DNA from: Sipunculus nudus
Taxonomy: Eukaryota > Annelida > Sipuncula > Golfingiida > Sipunculidae
Direction of reading: 5' to 3'
Assembly: GCA_026874595.1 (NCBI GenBank)
Contig: CM049309.1
Coordinates: 21,672,033-21,736,032 of the forward strand
Length of the DNA: 64,000 bases
Below, one piece after another: positions 9,083-23,700 of this stretch (positions are counted from its first letter, which is position 1; each line of letters begins with the position of its first letter). Position numbers and translations under genes: made by a program. The notes under the pieces were generated by a model. That model had not been told where the DNA came from and made no database searches. It was given only the letters and a program-made list of their open reading frames with translations.

Positions 9083-11416
9083 AATAAAATAATACTGCAC
9101 GCAAAGCGTGTACACATAATGTGTGCACTTTTTCGGATGGTAATCTTACGATGAGGTTTCCAATCAGAGTCGCACAATCACCAGAAGGGCAAAATTTTCG
9201 GTTTTACGGACTTTCCTTGTAATGATCTTATCACATGGAAGAAAATCTCATCGGAGGGGCAAAAACGTACGATAAATCTCATCACATGTCCAGTCTCATC
9301 TGTTCACACACACACACCCACGCAGATATATATATGAACCGAAAATTACAAAAATAAATCATTTAATAGACAGAGTCATCCGTGATGTTATAATGTATTC
9401 GATATTTCAGTGAGGAGGGGGTTTCATCTTTATATATGACACCCCTATACAAAGTATGTCAATTTATAGTAATAAATTGTATAGATATGGAAGATCGAAA
9501 GGCAAGCCTGCTTTAAAAAAATGTACAATCTAAATACCCTTACTCTGATCAAATTTTCAATGACTAGAAACAAAACAGTAGAGGGAATTGATGCTTTTAT
9601 TTAATAGCCAGTATTTTAGATTCAGGGTTTCAACTAATTTATTCAAATTGCCTTTTCTGATATATTCAAAGAGTAACATAAGCACGCTCGGAGTCTGATT
9701 GCTCTCTTCTAGCCAGATTATGTATAATACACATATCCCATGGAATCAAGTCTTTGAAATAAGGGTTTATCGAAATGTCATCATTCGCTTTGGAGGCAGT
9801 TTTGTCAGTTTGTAATAATATAATAATGTAGAAATTTTACTAGGATATCGTATGCAGCACCATCTGTCGTATTTGGAATAAAACTGCTCTTCGAGTAGGA
9901 AATGATGAACGGGTGATATTTGGGATCAAAATAATAATAGCTCAAGGATAATCTCTTTTTTAAATTTTTATTTACATGTATTTACATTTTTACAATTTAC
10001 ATTCCATGAATATACACAAAATTCATTTTCATTTTTTTATTTACAATGGATGCAATAATATGTAAATTATACCTCACGTTATTGTAATATTTCCAAAAAT
10101 AGTGCTCCCTCATTCGACATACCCAAAGAAAACTAAGTTAAAAATGCTATTAATTAAACCGGACAAACGTCCCTGGTTACAGGCATACTAGTATATAATA
10201 CCTCTTTTCCTTTTTTATTGGGTTCATTATAATAAACTCTGCGTTTTTTGTATTTAACCGCCGGCATTATTTGCCTAAAGCTGTGTTTCCACTCATATAC
10301 AGTCCGAATATGAATGCTAGTATATTCACGGATACGGGTACGGTAAGGAATACGGATACGGTCATGAATACGGATACGGTCACGAATACGGATACTATGT
10401 ATATGTTTCCATGGAAAGGCGTAGTTTCCCATTATGTATATCTGGGTGTACCACCGTTGAAATTAGCAATTAAGTTGAAATAAGTGTTAATTCAAGTTAT
10501 ATTAGGATATTATTGTTTTCAAATTTTGTAATATATACGCAACAGTACAGGATGACTGTTACGCACCTCCTTGCTCTCGGCCTTGATTTGCCAGATACAT
10601 ATGTATGGATATCTAGTCATATGGGTTCTTAAATCGCCGTTTACTGTGCCCTAGTCCATCTGTGTACGTACAAGTAGAAACAATCGGTCTGTTTTATCAT
10701 TTTTTAGTATCTGTGTCTGGACGAGTGAAAACATGGCTTAACAACTACTCCCACAACTAACCGTCAAGAAGAAGCCCCTTATTTATTTATAAGTGACACT
10801 TAAATATGGACTGCATGTATGTTCATACCAGATCCGTCATTTAACCACAGGAATCATTTCATATCCGAGGACTTTGAGCAAATTCTTCCATAACAAGGGA
10901 AATACAGTCATAAACGAAAGGCGCATTTCCTAAAAACTTACATTTATGGATTTTCATGCGAGGTGTTAGCCCTTGTTGGTCAACAGGTTTCTTCTTTGCG
11001 TGAGAATGATTTATTTGTATTTTCAGTAAACTTTAAGGTCTAAAAAATGTCTCAGGAGAGTGTTTCTCATAATAAGACAAAAAATCACCTGTTGCTGAAC
11101 TTTATCCTGAAAGTTTCTTTACATTTCATTGTGATGGTTTCAATAAAAGCAACCGTAGGTGAAAAATAAGTCTCTGTATGCCCGAATGTAGAAAATATTC
11201 TTAATTTTCAAAATATGTACATATATACAATTCTATAGCGCAGAAGTTTTTCTATATCATAAACCCGTTTTCTTGCCATTCGACCCATGGGAAAATCCGG
11301 CCTCCTATGAAGTTGCCTCCGGGACCTGTTCCAACACAAGAGTTAAGGAAACTGACACAGTGCTTAAGGTTACACAGTCCTGACACAATTCTTAGACCCC
11401 GACACTGAATAGGTGT
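9083..11416. other. Intergenic and 3' flank of the glutamate transporter gene
   Basis: This is AT-rich with no supported gene. It holds one partial foldback-type repeat (10279-10440). Part of it must be the 3'UTR of the minus-strand transporter gene that ends at 11417. TTTATT runs near 10786 and 11009 are possible polyadenylation signals on the minus strand, but none is decisive. Confidence 0.5.
10279..10440. repeat. Partial foldback (MITE-like) element
   Basis: It starts AGCTGTGTTTCCACTC directly after TAA, like the ends of the complete elements at 33107 and 40226. It then carries three copies of AATACGGATACGGT(C)A-type units (about 10340-10400). A matching right terminus is not seen, so it is truncated or decayed. 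Confidence 0.5.
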
Positions 11417-11633
11417 TTATAATTTCGTGTGAGCTTCGTACAGCACTGTCACATTAGGGATTTCTCCGTTGGGCTGTGTCTCTGCATTGTAGCCCTCGTT
11501 GATGCTGCCCGCGGGCTCGCCCTCATCCACGTGGGCTTCGTCAGATTTCTTTAGGTCGTGACGTGACAGGTGGGCAACAATAGCGGCTCCGATACTGTCT
11601 CCTTCCACATTAATCATTGTCCGGAAGCGGTCC
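11417..11633 (-). CDS. SLC1A: Glutamate transporter exon 8 with stop
   Basis: It encodes residues 455-525. The second half of TM8 ([12 protein letters not shown]) supplies Asp455, Arg458, Thr459 and Asn462. A polar cytoplasmic tail ends HTKL, followed by TAA at 11419-11417. The acceptor is GTGCAG. Confidence 0.95.
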
Positions 11634-14600
11634 CTGCACGAAATATACAATATTTAAATATAACTAGACCTTTATAGATATCTAGAGACGAAAGGTCTCT
11701 TTACATCCGTACTTTCATATTTCGTAGACATGAATTTAAAGTGTGTAACATGCGCTTTTAAAAATACCCATATATAAAACGCATGTATATATAAAATTTT
11801 CTGAGTGAAAATTAATCTTAATTTTAAATTTCTATATTAAACGAAAGTGATTGTCCATTGGCTGTCTGTTAAGAGTAGGCTAAAATTATGAGCAAGTATA
11901 TACATCCTACTGTATTTAATTTGTTACAAAAAATTTATAAAACATATAACTGGACAGACAAACATAGGATGTTATTTTTATTCCTTTGATATACATGATA
12001 ATACCAAGAAATTCGATAATATTCGCGAAGTCTGATTTTTCCTTCCAAGTATATATGCCTTTGCTCTCACATATGCTATAACTGATACTTCCACCAGATG
12101 GCGCTAATGTTGATTCAGGCGCAATTGATTAATGTAACGAGACAGGAATGCTTTATTTTATATACTTGTATCATTCACTGTCTTTGTGAAATGATTAAGA
12201 AAAAGAGTGAACTGTTTTCTTACAAAAGCCAGTCAACGGCGAGAATTTTTGCCACGTCATCAGACGGGAGACCCAGGGCTGTGAGCACTATCACCATGGT
12301 AACAATTCCTGCTTGAGGCACACTGGCTGCGCCGATAGAGGCCGCTGTTGCTGTTATACTGAAATAAGGTTTAAAGCGCAATGCTTTACTCTCGAATAAC
12401 TGTTCATATAATATACAGAAACTATCATGTAATCCTGTGTACAGTAAATCGTATATTGATGAAATAAAATTAACAGAACACTGAAAATGAATCATCCATT
12501 ACACTTCACAACACACAGCTTCATAATTCTGAAAGTAGTCGTGACATAACTGTGATTGTGTAGTTCATATATGACGTCACCTACCTGGCCGCTATGATTT
12601 GACCCACGTTTAATTCAATGCCGCGGAGCTGAGCTATGAAGATTGCCGCCACTGCCTCATAGAGGGCAGTACCGTCCATATTGATGGTGGCGCCCACTGG
12701 TAGAACAAAACGTGTTACTCTTGGATCCACCTTATTTTTAACTTCAAGGCATCGGTAAGTAACCGGAAGTGTCGCCGAGCTGTAGGTAATAACAAAAACA
12801 TAGCTAGACATATCTAAATCAGTTCAGTGTGTGACACAGACTTAGAGGTGAGATTGCTGGTCAAATAAAATTTATGTATATTACTTCTTATCACTTAAAA
12901 TTTTTGAAATTCTCAAAATGATTCTGCAGGTGTTGAATGTATTCTATATTATTGAAATCAAAATAGAAATACAATTAAGATAATTAACAAATGACGTTTT
13001 CGTATCATACAGTGATACAGTGCTCATTGAAAGGTAATTAGAGCACCACCTGTGTGTATGTGTTTATGCGTTTATATGCGGGTTTGTGTTAAGGGTCTCA
13101 GGACTGTCACAAGACACTTAAACTCTTAAAAATCTCTGATCTAAAATATTTAATGAAATGAAAAACATTAAGGAGATGAAATTAACATCGCTGACGAAAT
13201 GACTTTGGCTGTCAAACCCAGCTTTGACACTGAAACTTACAACGCATTTGTTAATTTCTGGTGCCTTGACGCATCTGTATGCACTTCAAAATCATGGCAC
13301 GTTATGGCCCCAAACCCAGTTACTCGATTTCAAGAATATTTCTAGAAAATCGTAAGCTTATAAATACATTTTGTTATATTCTATTGTTTTATGCATTTTT
13401 TTATTTTCCCCCTCAATATTACATAAATTGTTCCCATAGGACTACTTGACAATTATACATTTAAACTTTTCGCCTTCTCAAAACTATTTGATATTTCTAC
13501 GGATTGTTTTAAATATTTTTGTCCACTTTTAATCTTGAGCCTTACATAGGAAATTATTTTTAATAAAACTTAATTTTTGTATATTTAAAATTAGATATAA
13601 AAAATATTGATTTGGCAAGCGAAGAACCCAAATATAAAAGGGAAGGATTAACATATATTTTAGCGTGGTACCAAAAGGTTTTATATATGTGCAACAGGTA
13701 TAATATTTATATATTATATTTATTTAAAATCTAATAACTGAATATAATTAAAATATTTTACAATCTGAGTTTAATAAACAAGTATAGGAAAAAAAGAGTT
13801 TCCATAATTGTTTGGCACATTCTAACCTTCTGAAGATGTAACACGTCAGCCTACAACGAATCAGCAAATTTTACTTGCATACTTTTGTAAATGTAATCAA
13901 TGACTGTGGCATTTGTTAATGTTACTGAAACGTTGTGAAAAAAAAATTTGATTTTATTACATTAAAAAAGTAGTTTTTACAATACATAAGGTATATTTTG
14001 GCTCAGTTATTGTTTATGCCTCACTAGAACTTCCCTTTGTAAAAAACAGTATGCCAGTTAATAAAATATTGTCAAATTTATACTGGAATACGTGGACCTG
14101 TTTATCGGAGTTTCGGTTTGAGGCGTAAATGATTTACGATATAAATCGTAAGAATCCTACTACTGGGACCTGTGTGTTTATGTCTATCTGTGTGTGTATA
14201 GTTGTATTTGTGTGTAGGTCAGTGACTTGTAAAGTTTCTGGAACTCGACAAACCTTGACGCTGTACCGAGGGCTGTGGCCAGAGCCTGAGAAGTCCTCAG
14301 TAGGTAAACCAAGGGGTTCTTACGGACAAACGCGAAGTACAGGAGCGGTAAGATAATGATGCCGTGGATAGCCAGCCCGGTCAGTACGGTCACCATGTAC
14401 ATGCCCAGAGCTTTCAGGTCCTGTATAGGGTCCTGCATAGCGATAATCTGTGCTGCTACCAAGAACATAATACCGATAGGGGAGTACCTGCCAACGTCAG
14501 ATAAACGCAAACGTCATTAACACATACTGATGACGTCATTTGAATTTCCTAACTGTAGTTCCCATCGGAACAGTTTATCTACTAGATAAAGACATATTTT

Positions 14601-14675
14601 ATATCCTAAAATTGTAAATGGTGTTATAATTTACAAGATAATTTTTTTTTGCCGTGAACAGAATTGTTATCAATG

Positions 14676-14711
<36 letters not shown>

Positions 14712-17700
14712 ACTATCAAAATAGACAGATAACTAACTATAGAATTCTTCAGTTGAATAAATCTTATGAACAAATACTAATTAATAATTTCGGAAAAAAA
14801 TATATTCAAACAGAAAGATCTGACTGCATAATTTACGTCAAAAGAATATATCTTTAAAATATTTTGATTATATAATTCTATTATGAAAAGTAGAACAAAT
14901 ATGAATTCGTCATTTTTGCTGCAGCCTCGCTTTGAATCGAATCAAGACATTTTGAGAGCCCCACCAGATGACGACGACGACGAGTTGCATGACGGCGTCC
15001 GCCATGGCCAGGAAGAAATTGACGAGGGGTTTTCCAGCTGGTCCCATCCGGCTGATGATAATCCCGAAGGCCACCGAGAACACAACGAGACCTAGCACGT
15101 TCATACCGTCCTCCTGGTTAACCGAGAAGTCGTACGTGGTCACCTCTATTTCCAATAGAAAGTAAGTTCTTGTATCTAATCAAAATGTCAATACAAATGG
15201 AGTATTCAAATCGTTAGATTAGTCCTAATAACAAATATTGTATGGTGAGATATGTTTGGAAAAGCATAACATGGCGGCTTTCGAAATTAGGAACTGAAAG
15301 AATAAACGTTTAAATAGAAAAAAGAGCCGAATGTTGCATCATGGTGCATTTTAAATACACCGGATTGCGCCATAGCAGCCGTATATTGTTTTAACACTGT
15401 GTGGGGGAAACCCACTCATGGCTCCCTCTGCGCCCCCTATTCTCAAATCCTCCATCCGCCCCCGCATTTCAACGGGAAACGTACAGTGACAGTCTTCCAG
15501 CGTGGAAATATTACACCAATATGTAACTAAATCAATTACTTTAAATGTTTCATTAGTAATGTACAACCGGACTCACACACGACACGTATGCAGCAATGGT
15601 TAAGCATACCTTTCCCTTCTATCATTTTTAAATAATATAGGTATGTTAACATACCTGAGATTAATTTCAAAATTTCAACAACAAAAATATATTGCTGCCT
15701 GTAAGAAACTACAAAATAGTTGTAGAAAATATTTCATTTTTGTCAAAATCCCTTAAATCGAAAGAAAGAAAATATATAAATTATATGGTAACATTAACTT
15801 ACTGAAACCTCACCCACCTTGAGTAATATTTTCAGTGCCGTTGCGAATGGTTACATTTGACACATTAGGGATCTGTTGAGTTTTTGTCTGTAATTAATAC
15901 AAACAACAGTAATGATAATTGTTAAATAACGACACTTAAAACTTATTACAGTCCTTATCAAAATATATAGAACACATTGCGAATAAACCTGATATATTGT
16001 TTCAATAAATTCCATGAGAAAGCAAGGGGGGGGGGGGGGGGGGACAAAAGGAATACACCGTTTATATATACATTGGCTGATGACTGCTCGCTCTGACTAT
16101 CAATAGTGTCAATAAAATAAAAAAAAACTTTTTTATCTTCTTGTATACAAGGATGTGTGTATACATATATCAGTAAGATCACTTTCGCTCGAATCCTTAT
16201 TTCAGGGGGAAATTTGAAGAAACAGTGCATATTACACCTCTATAGCTATCTCCGTACGAAAGGCACTATACTATATATCCATACATAGCTCACGGTTTTG
16301 TCCATTTCTCGATAAAAAAACAACCACAAATGGAGACTCGAGCGACTGTGGTAAGATCTTACATTCATTTTAAACTTTAACTTTATTTGTTTTTAATTCT
16401 TCATGTATATCCGAAAGTTTATTTTTAATTCTCCATGTATATTCGAGTAACCCCTTTCGTTATAATAGTATAAATGAGTACGCTTAGATTAATAATCCAA
16501 TGTAACATCAGATAAAATCTTTCATCATTTTTCAAAATTATTAAAAAATTATTTTTACACAGCAGGGATGTACTTACTTGTTTAAAACAGGCCACCACCA
16601 AGTTGTCTGGCAGCATATTTCTGAAAGAAAAATTAAATGTATAGTGGGTTGCAGTCGCACCTATCTGATAAGTTTATGACAACAATGTGTTGTATTTATT
16701 ACAACGTATATATTTAAAGTACATGTTACTTTTAGCACGTTTACATTTTGTCATACAGGTTAATCTTTCAAATATTTTGAGCATGCATATAATAAAATTT
16801 GAATGGTAATTAAATGATTAAATCAAGGATAGAAGAATAAATAATTGTATATTTCTCATTTGGAAATTTGTGTGAATGTCCATTTCTTTTCCGGCTCTGC
16901 CTGAATCTATATTTTAATTGACTGTGGAGGAAATGGATTTTTGTCACGGCACTGGGGCCACGCCTCGGTTTTGCATGTTTTCATGTTCCGACTTGTACGT
17001 GACGCAAGCAGTACAAGAAAAGATCAAACCGTTCTAGACCCAATTTTTTCAAAAGCAGAGATAACGCAATTTTCAAAGAAAGAGACAACCCATATACACA
17101 ATTATTGCTGCGTAATGGCGAATTACTTTTTCGGACTTAAAAATGTGAACTTAAAATGGATGAAACCAGAAATGGATCCGGACCCCACCCCTCCCCCCCC
17201 CCCCCCACCCCTTTTTCGATCCCGCAACATTTTTTTAAGTGTTCAGACAACATTACTATTTTAATGGGTTATCCAGGCTTCGTTTCATAACAGCGACACC
17301 TGTCGTTTTTGTTATGAATCTAAACTTGTCTTTAAGTGTAAACTAATGAACGGGTTGTATAAGCTGGTGTCTATGATATGGCATTCTCCATAAGATATCT
17401 CTCCGCTATTCTCCAATTACGCGGAGTGACATAAATGTAAGTTTGTTAATAATCCATGTTTTGATTCAACAATAACAAATTATTGCCAAAGCTTTCTTTT
17501 GCAGACAAAAGTTAAGTGTCAACTCAGTTTCAATTCAGGTCCTGTAATCTGTGTATTTTTGTAAACTTTCAGAAATAAAGGAAATCTAGAGTACATGAGT
17601 CGTTCCTGTTTGAAATGTTCCATACTTAATTTCACGGAATTCATATTAACACCAGTGTCTCTGCATGTCAGTATCTTTACTCTTATGCTTTTCTCTCTGT

Positions 17701-20700
17701 TTTTTTCACACAATATCTCTGTTTGGTCGGGGGGGGGGGCTGTTTTGTTCTTTACTTTTACAGCTCATATACATCCATGAAAGATCACCCACTGTGTTTT
17801 TTTAACTCTAAAATCTACATGTGAACGCTTAAAGTACTACAGAAATATGAATAAATAAATCAGGATAATTCATCTATTGTAAAGGTCATTAGACGCCATT
17901 GTTGGATTGAAAGACACTTCCCCGAGATTATAATTTCTCTAAACACGGTAACATTTAAAGGTGCATTTCATGTCATATATCGACTCATAGTGTGATTAGG
18001 ATGTGAGATAAAATTTGCTGATAAGAAAATGTGTAACTGTAAAGTTCTGATCTGTTTATCTATACCTTCACTAGTGTATTTCGAAAATATGGCATCCACG
18101 AACCCATAATTACATGAAATTAAAAGGTTTAATATCATTGAATATTTAACTAACTGTGAATGGGTCGTTTTCTTGCATGACATCTCGACGTCGCGTCACT
18201 ACGGGAACTATGAAAACATCACGCGACGTCAAAGTCTTTCAAGTCTGCGATGTCATTTGATGACGTCATAAACGTACCTAGCTACCTTTGGATACGTGTT
18301 TGTTTGGAGAATCAGAAAAAGTAATCTTACTCTGTTTGCAAGTTGTGCCTGTGATTACTCTGCAAATTTCCATCAGAATGATCGTAACGTTCCTCGGAAT
18401 CTGTCAAGTGTTTATCTTGGCTTTAGGACGGACCTTGCAGGAAGCCAACGAAGATGACAGCAGCAGTTTTCTGCCAGCGGTTTTACTAGAAGATAAGTTG
18501 TTCAAGTCCACTGATGCTTGTCCGGCTGTAGGCCTATGCTGCCGAGCTTTGACCTCCCCTACAGGCTGTGGTGGACCCAAAGACCATTGGAAGAGTTCAT
18601 GGCCAGCCTCAGCACCCGCCATCATCCCTGAATACCATGATGCAGTTGTTGGCTCGGAGAAGTTACCGGAAGGAAACGCCCTCAGCTTAAAAGCCTCAGC
18701 CGCCGTGAGTTGTTACTCGAGCAGTGGGAGCGAGTCTTCTTTGGCGGTTGCGGAGGTGCTAACTGGCGGGTCCTTCAGTTCTGGGATCTCGGTGGCCTCC
18801 AGCTGCATATTTGATGGCAGCTTGGCTGGCTTAGCGGACTCTTTCCATGGTCCCAAAGGTCTGCCCAGCCTGGGAGGTTTGGGTCTCTGCCTTGACAGCG
18901 ACAGCACAGCTGGATCGGGCATCAGAGAATCGGACGACGATGTGATCCAAAGGCTACTGAACAATGGAGTGGAAGACGTTATACTGCAGACAGATGAATA
19001 CGGCACTCCTTATCGTCTAGGGGGCGGGGCATACGGCCAGGTCTACCGGGTAAGTTTTTATTTATTGAAACATTACATATATCAATTTGGTAAAAGTGCA
19101 ATATGGGGGACCTGCCGCAACCTGGCATTACTCATATTTAATTTTTCCTATGAATCAAGTTTGGTGTTGTCTTAATTTCTATGTGTATCTTACATAAAAT
19201 ACGCATATTGATGGAAGCATGCAGTAAGCTTCATGCAGGAGCAAGAAAAATAGGGACAGACCGTCAATAATGTAGCCAGTTTTAGGCAGGTCTCCTTTAC
19301 TGCTCTTTTACGATAAATTTTGTGGATTTGATGAGATCTGTCATATACTCCGATTTAAAAATACCACGATGACAATGCTACACGGAAGTGATTCTTTCCG
19401 TTCGCTCAAATTGCGTCAAAATATACTGTGGAAACCAGTATACTGTACATCGTTATCAAATATTATATCATTTAATAATCTATTGTATATATTATATTCT
19501 TATTTATATTATATTATATTATAATTTGCATGATATGATATTGGATTTTATCATATTATATTTTAAGGGCATATTATATTATATTATTTTATATTATATA
19601 ATATTAAATTTTATTATATTATATTATATTCCAAGGGTTCGTATCGAGGTGCCTTGGCTGCGGTCAAAGTGAAGACCAAACTTGATGAAGAAGTCAACAT
19701 TTATCAGGCACTAATGACGTCATCCACTGCTGAAAGATTCGTTAGGTAGGTGACCTCTAATATTATTTTAACAATAATCCTTTCAATAATTATTACTCCA
19801 TGACTATTCCGTCAGCAGTATTATAAATACATGTACATAACTGACTGCCACATGCCAATTTATTGTTCAATTTCAACAAATGGTTGCTGTATAATGCACT
19901 TCTAGAATATTTATACCATCGATATGACGTTACATTATCCATTGTTGAAAAACAAAATAAAAAAATTGGAGAAGTAAGAATAACACTTTGTGAAGGGTTG
20001 TTAATATGTGAACCAATAACATTATAAAAGCGTTTTTCAAACAATTACTGCATTAAATTGGTTTCATTTTAGTCTGTATCACTCTGTGATAGTGAGGGAT
20101 GGCGAGATAATGGCAATGGAACTTTGCGCGTGCAACATACGGGACCTTGTAACCAAAAGGTAACATTCAAATCACGTTCACATAAAAAAGTGGGTGTTAG
20201 ATAGTATTTCTATGACATCTTCATGATGTATACTTTATGGAACAATATTGGTGGGGTTGACTGTTTGTAAAATTAAATCTATAATATTCACTGCATTCAC
20301 CATATTAACACACACATTAACGTACACCAAACACCCATACATGCAGTATTTAGACAATAATGATTAACATTACTGATACTTAAATTAAAACGATATGTTA
20401 ATGAATGTTTGTAGGGGTAGCTTGATTATTCATTATGTTATTAAATGTTAGTAGGGTAACATGTTCATTATTCATTATGTTGCTGGATGTTTGTAGGGTT
20501 ACATGTTCATTATCAATTATGTTCATGAATGTTTGTAGGGTAACATGTTCATTATTCATTTTGTTATTGAACGTTTGTAGGGGTAACCCAGGACTTCCAG
20601 ACAAGGTGATCCGTTATTTGTCCCTTCAGATGCTGACGGCCTTACATTGTCTTCAACAAGCCCGGATTATCCACTTAGACATCAAACCGGACAATTTTCT

Positions 20701-23700
20701 GCTGACACAGCAGGGACAAGTTAAATTGGTATGTATGTTTATTCAGATAAGGGAGTCATTATAAGCCATCTAATTTATCTCGTTTTTTGGTAAATTCTGG
20801 TTCTAGAATAAATAAGAATAGATCCAACAGTCGATTTATTACACTATATTTAATACAGACTAGAATGAAGGACTATACAGTAATTATAGGTCCATGCCTG
20901 TATTTCTGTATTGACATTACATTTAAGAAAAGTTCTGAATAGATTAGATTAAAACAAATGAAAATATGTAACAAGCTGTAACCGGTGGTATATTTTCCTC
21001 TGCAAGTTTTCCCAACATCCTTGTATGTGAGCAAAATCTAACCACGAAACCCGTTATATCTACAAAAATGTGTAATTTATAATTTATAGATCAGATTTCA
21101 TATGGTTTCGTTCGTTTGTTTGCAGTGTGACTTTGGTGTCAGTCGTCGGATCGAGAGTGAAGTAACCGGGACTGACTTGGATGAGACATCTCCCGGTACA
21201 GAGGGATACAAAGCCCCCGAGGTGATACTTGGTGGCAAGATCAGCTTCGAGGCTGACCTCTTTAGCCTGGGGGTCACCATGTACGAGATGTACACGGCCA
21301 GGTTAGTGTCGTATATAATAATACCTCCGCCAGTCGGGGAGATTTTATGTTTTCATTATGGTTTATCTGCTTTTCTGTTAGCAACTTAACTCAGAAAAAT
21401 TACGATCAGATTTCAATTAATTTTGTTCAGGGTTAGGAGGAACATCCATTACATTTTGGAGGTGCTATGACATCACCACGATGTTTTTGATTTAAAATTT
21501 TCTTTAACCTAAGGAGATTGCCTTATCCTGGCCGATGGCTGGAGCCATTTGTATACACTAAAAGGCCCGACTTTGTTATAGAGCTCAGCCATGATCAAAC
21601 TATAGGATGACACGAATTTTTCGTTGTTATGCACGTTACAGTTTATTAGAATCCTGGGGGAGGTAAATGTGAAGTCTCAGACTACATTTCTAATTCTTTT
21701 CTTTCACTTTCGGTTGATATAAGTATAAATCTTAATACACCTTCGAATTCACGTGATACATAAATGTTTAGCTATGAATATCCAACTAAAGCGTTGTATT
21801 TTATAAATATACTGTTTTGTATTTCAGATTGCCGTGGCGACGTGCAAATGACTTTTGCGTTCTGGAAACCTTAGAGACGGTTGGTGTTAAGTACCCAGAC
21901 AGAGTACCAGAGGCTGCTCAGAACCTCCTGATTCAGATACTTGTGTGAGTAGCTCCTTATACATTGAGGTACTCATCGTGTTACAATTTACTTCTGTACT
22001 TTTAAGTTAAGTTCCTCTCTGATCTCAGCGTTAAAATTTGTCTGTACTTATGCTGTCTCTATTAACAAAGGGAATTCTATTTAGTATAAATTTCTTAACT
22101 CCTTAACTCCTAATTGTCCTTCCCCTTGTCTACTTTACAGTGACTAGGTTTCAATTTCTTCACCCTCAAAGTAATGCATGCCTCACCTGATCTCCTTAGT
22201 AAATCTGTAAAATATACATTCATTCAGTCTGCCCATATATATCCTTTATACACTAAACATTCACCGTATATTTATCTATTTTATCAGAACGTAGCTGTAA
22301 CTGCTATATTAATTGTTTTTCCTTTCTGTCATTTTTTTATAAACATCTACATTGCTCTGCCTGCATGTTTTTAACGTATATATCTCTCTATCTACGGCTA
22401 CTGTGTATCTGCGTAACTGCGGACTGTAATCTTGTATAACTCTACTTCTCTTCATTCTACCGTATTTCATCTCTTCAGTCTTGATCCTCAGTCTCGCTTA
22501 CGAATACAGAATTCTCCTGATTTCTACTTGACCCATGAGTAAGTTAACTTCCTTCCCTTTCTTTACCTTTACTAGCCATTGTTCTGAATTTTCATTCAAT
22601 ATTTTAATACCATATGCCATCCGTTGTTTATAACAGTCATTTTTATTAAGAACATTTGATGGTTGAATTGATTTCGGCTGTTTTAACTGGTGAGATCGTT
22701 TGAGGGTAAAATTTAAAAAAAAAGTGTCGTCCCTGAAGATACTGTTAAAGGTGCAGTACCATTATACTTCTATATGTCATGTGTTTATTTATATATTAAC
22801 ATTTTTCGATATTCTTAAATATAGTTTTTCATATTAACACAATAAAAGTGAGAAACAAATATAGAATATAAACAAGTAATTTTGAAGTCGTATGCTAAAG
22901 CGACCTCTGTCGTTCTTTGCAGGTACTTCAGTAGAGCGATGCAGGGCGGAGATGCGAGCTTGCCACCGGATGATGCCATGGTTAGTTCACGAAATTTGAC
23001 GTCATTTGCCACAACCTGCTGTGTGTGTGTGTGAAGGGGGGGGGGGGTTGTTTTCATTTGGTCTCCTCGAGGTTACCCCCCTCAGATCCTCGCTGAAACA
23101 TCGTATAAACTAACATCGCTTTTATATTATAATATAATAATGTCACTTTATACATTGAGATGTGACATTACGTATATTTTTATATACTAGTATGTATTTT
23201 TGTTTGCATACTTCATAATTCTAAGGTATGGATAGTTTATGGATTAATGTCATCCCTTTATATGTAGTGAAGCAAATTAATGTTATTATTAATTTGAACC
23301 GAAACGTTCAGTTAAAATTAGGTTTAAAAACCCGCTTCCGATTGTACTTTTGGTCATATTCAGACGGTAAGAATATACATCAGTTACTACTACTTAATAA
23401 CAGTTAGCTGATATTTATGCAGTTTGACTGACGTGCCGATATTTATGTAGTTTGACTGACGTGCTGTTTCCCTGTATTTTCAGGTATTCCTGATGGAGAC
23501 CGCCACCATGTGTCAGTAACGTCACGATGTACTTTACCATGGTACCGAACCTATCTACCTCATTTCCACAAAGAACCCGGGATACTTGTGAACAGGAGTT
23601 AAGAACTTCAGAAGTTCTCTAACTGAATCGGGTTTTCATGAAATCATCTTCATTATCGATCATTTTCAGCATTGTTATTCAAAGCAACCTGACAAGGCAC

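Larger units (their letters stand above)
11634..16577 (-). other. Introns 2-7 of the glutamate transporter gene
   Basis: Apart from the exons listed, this span is AT-rich intronic sequence with no other gene I can support. It contains a CT dinucleotide run at 14681-14708 and a poly-G run near 16026-16043. Confidence 0.6.

Noticed and set aside
8601-9083. Plus-strand ORFs of 60-74 residues
   Set aside because: They lie in probable LTR sequence, are short and overlapping, and have no domain.
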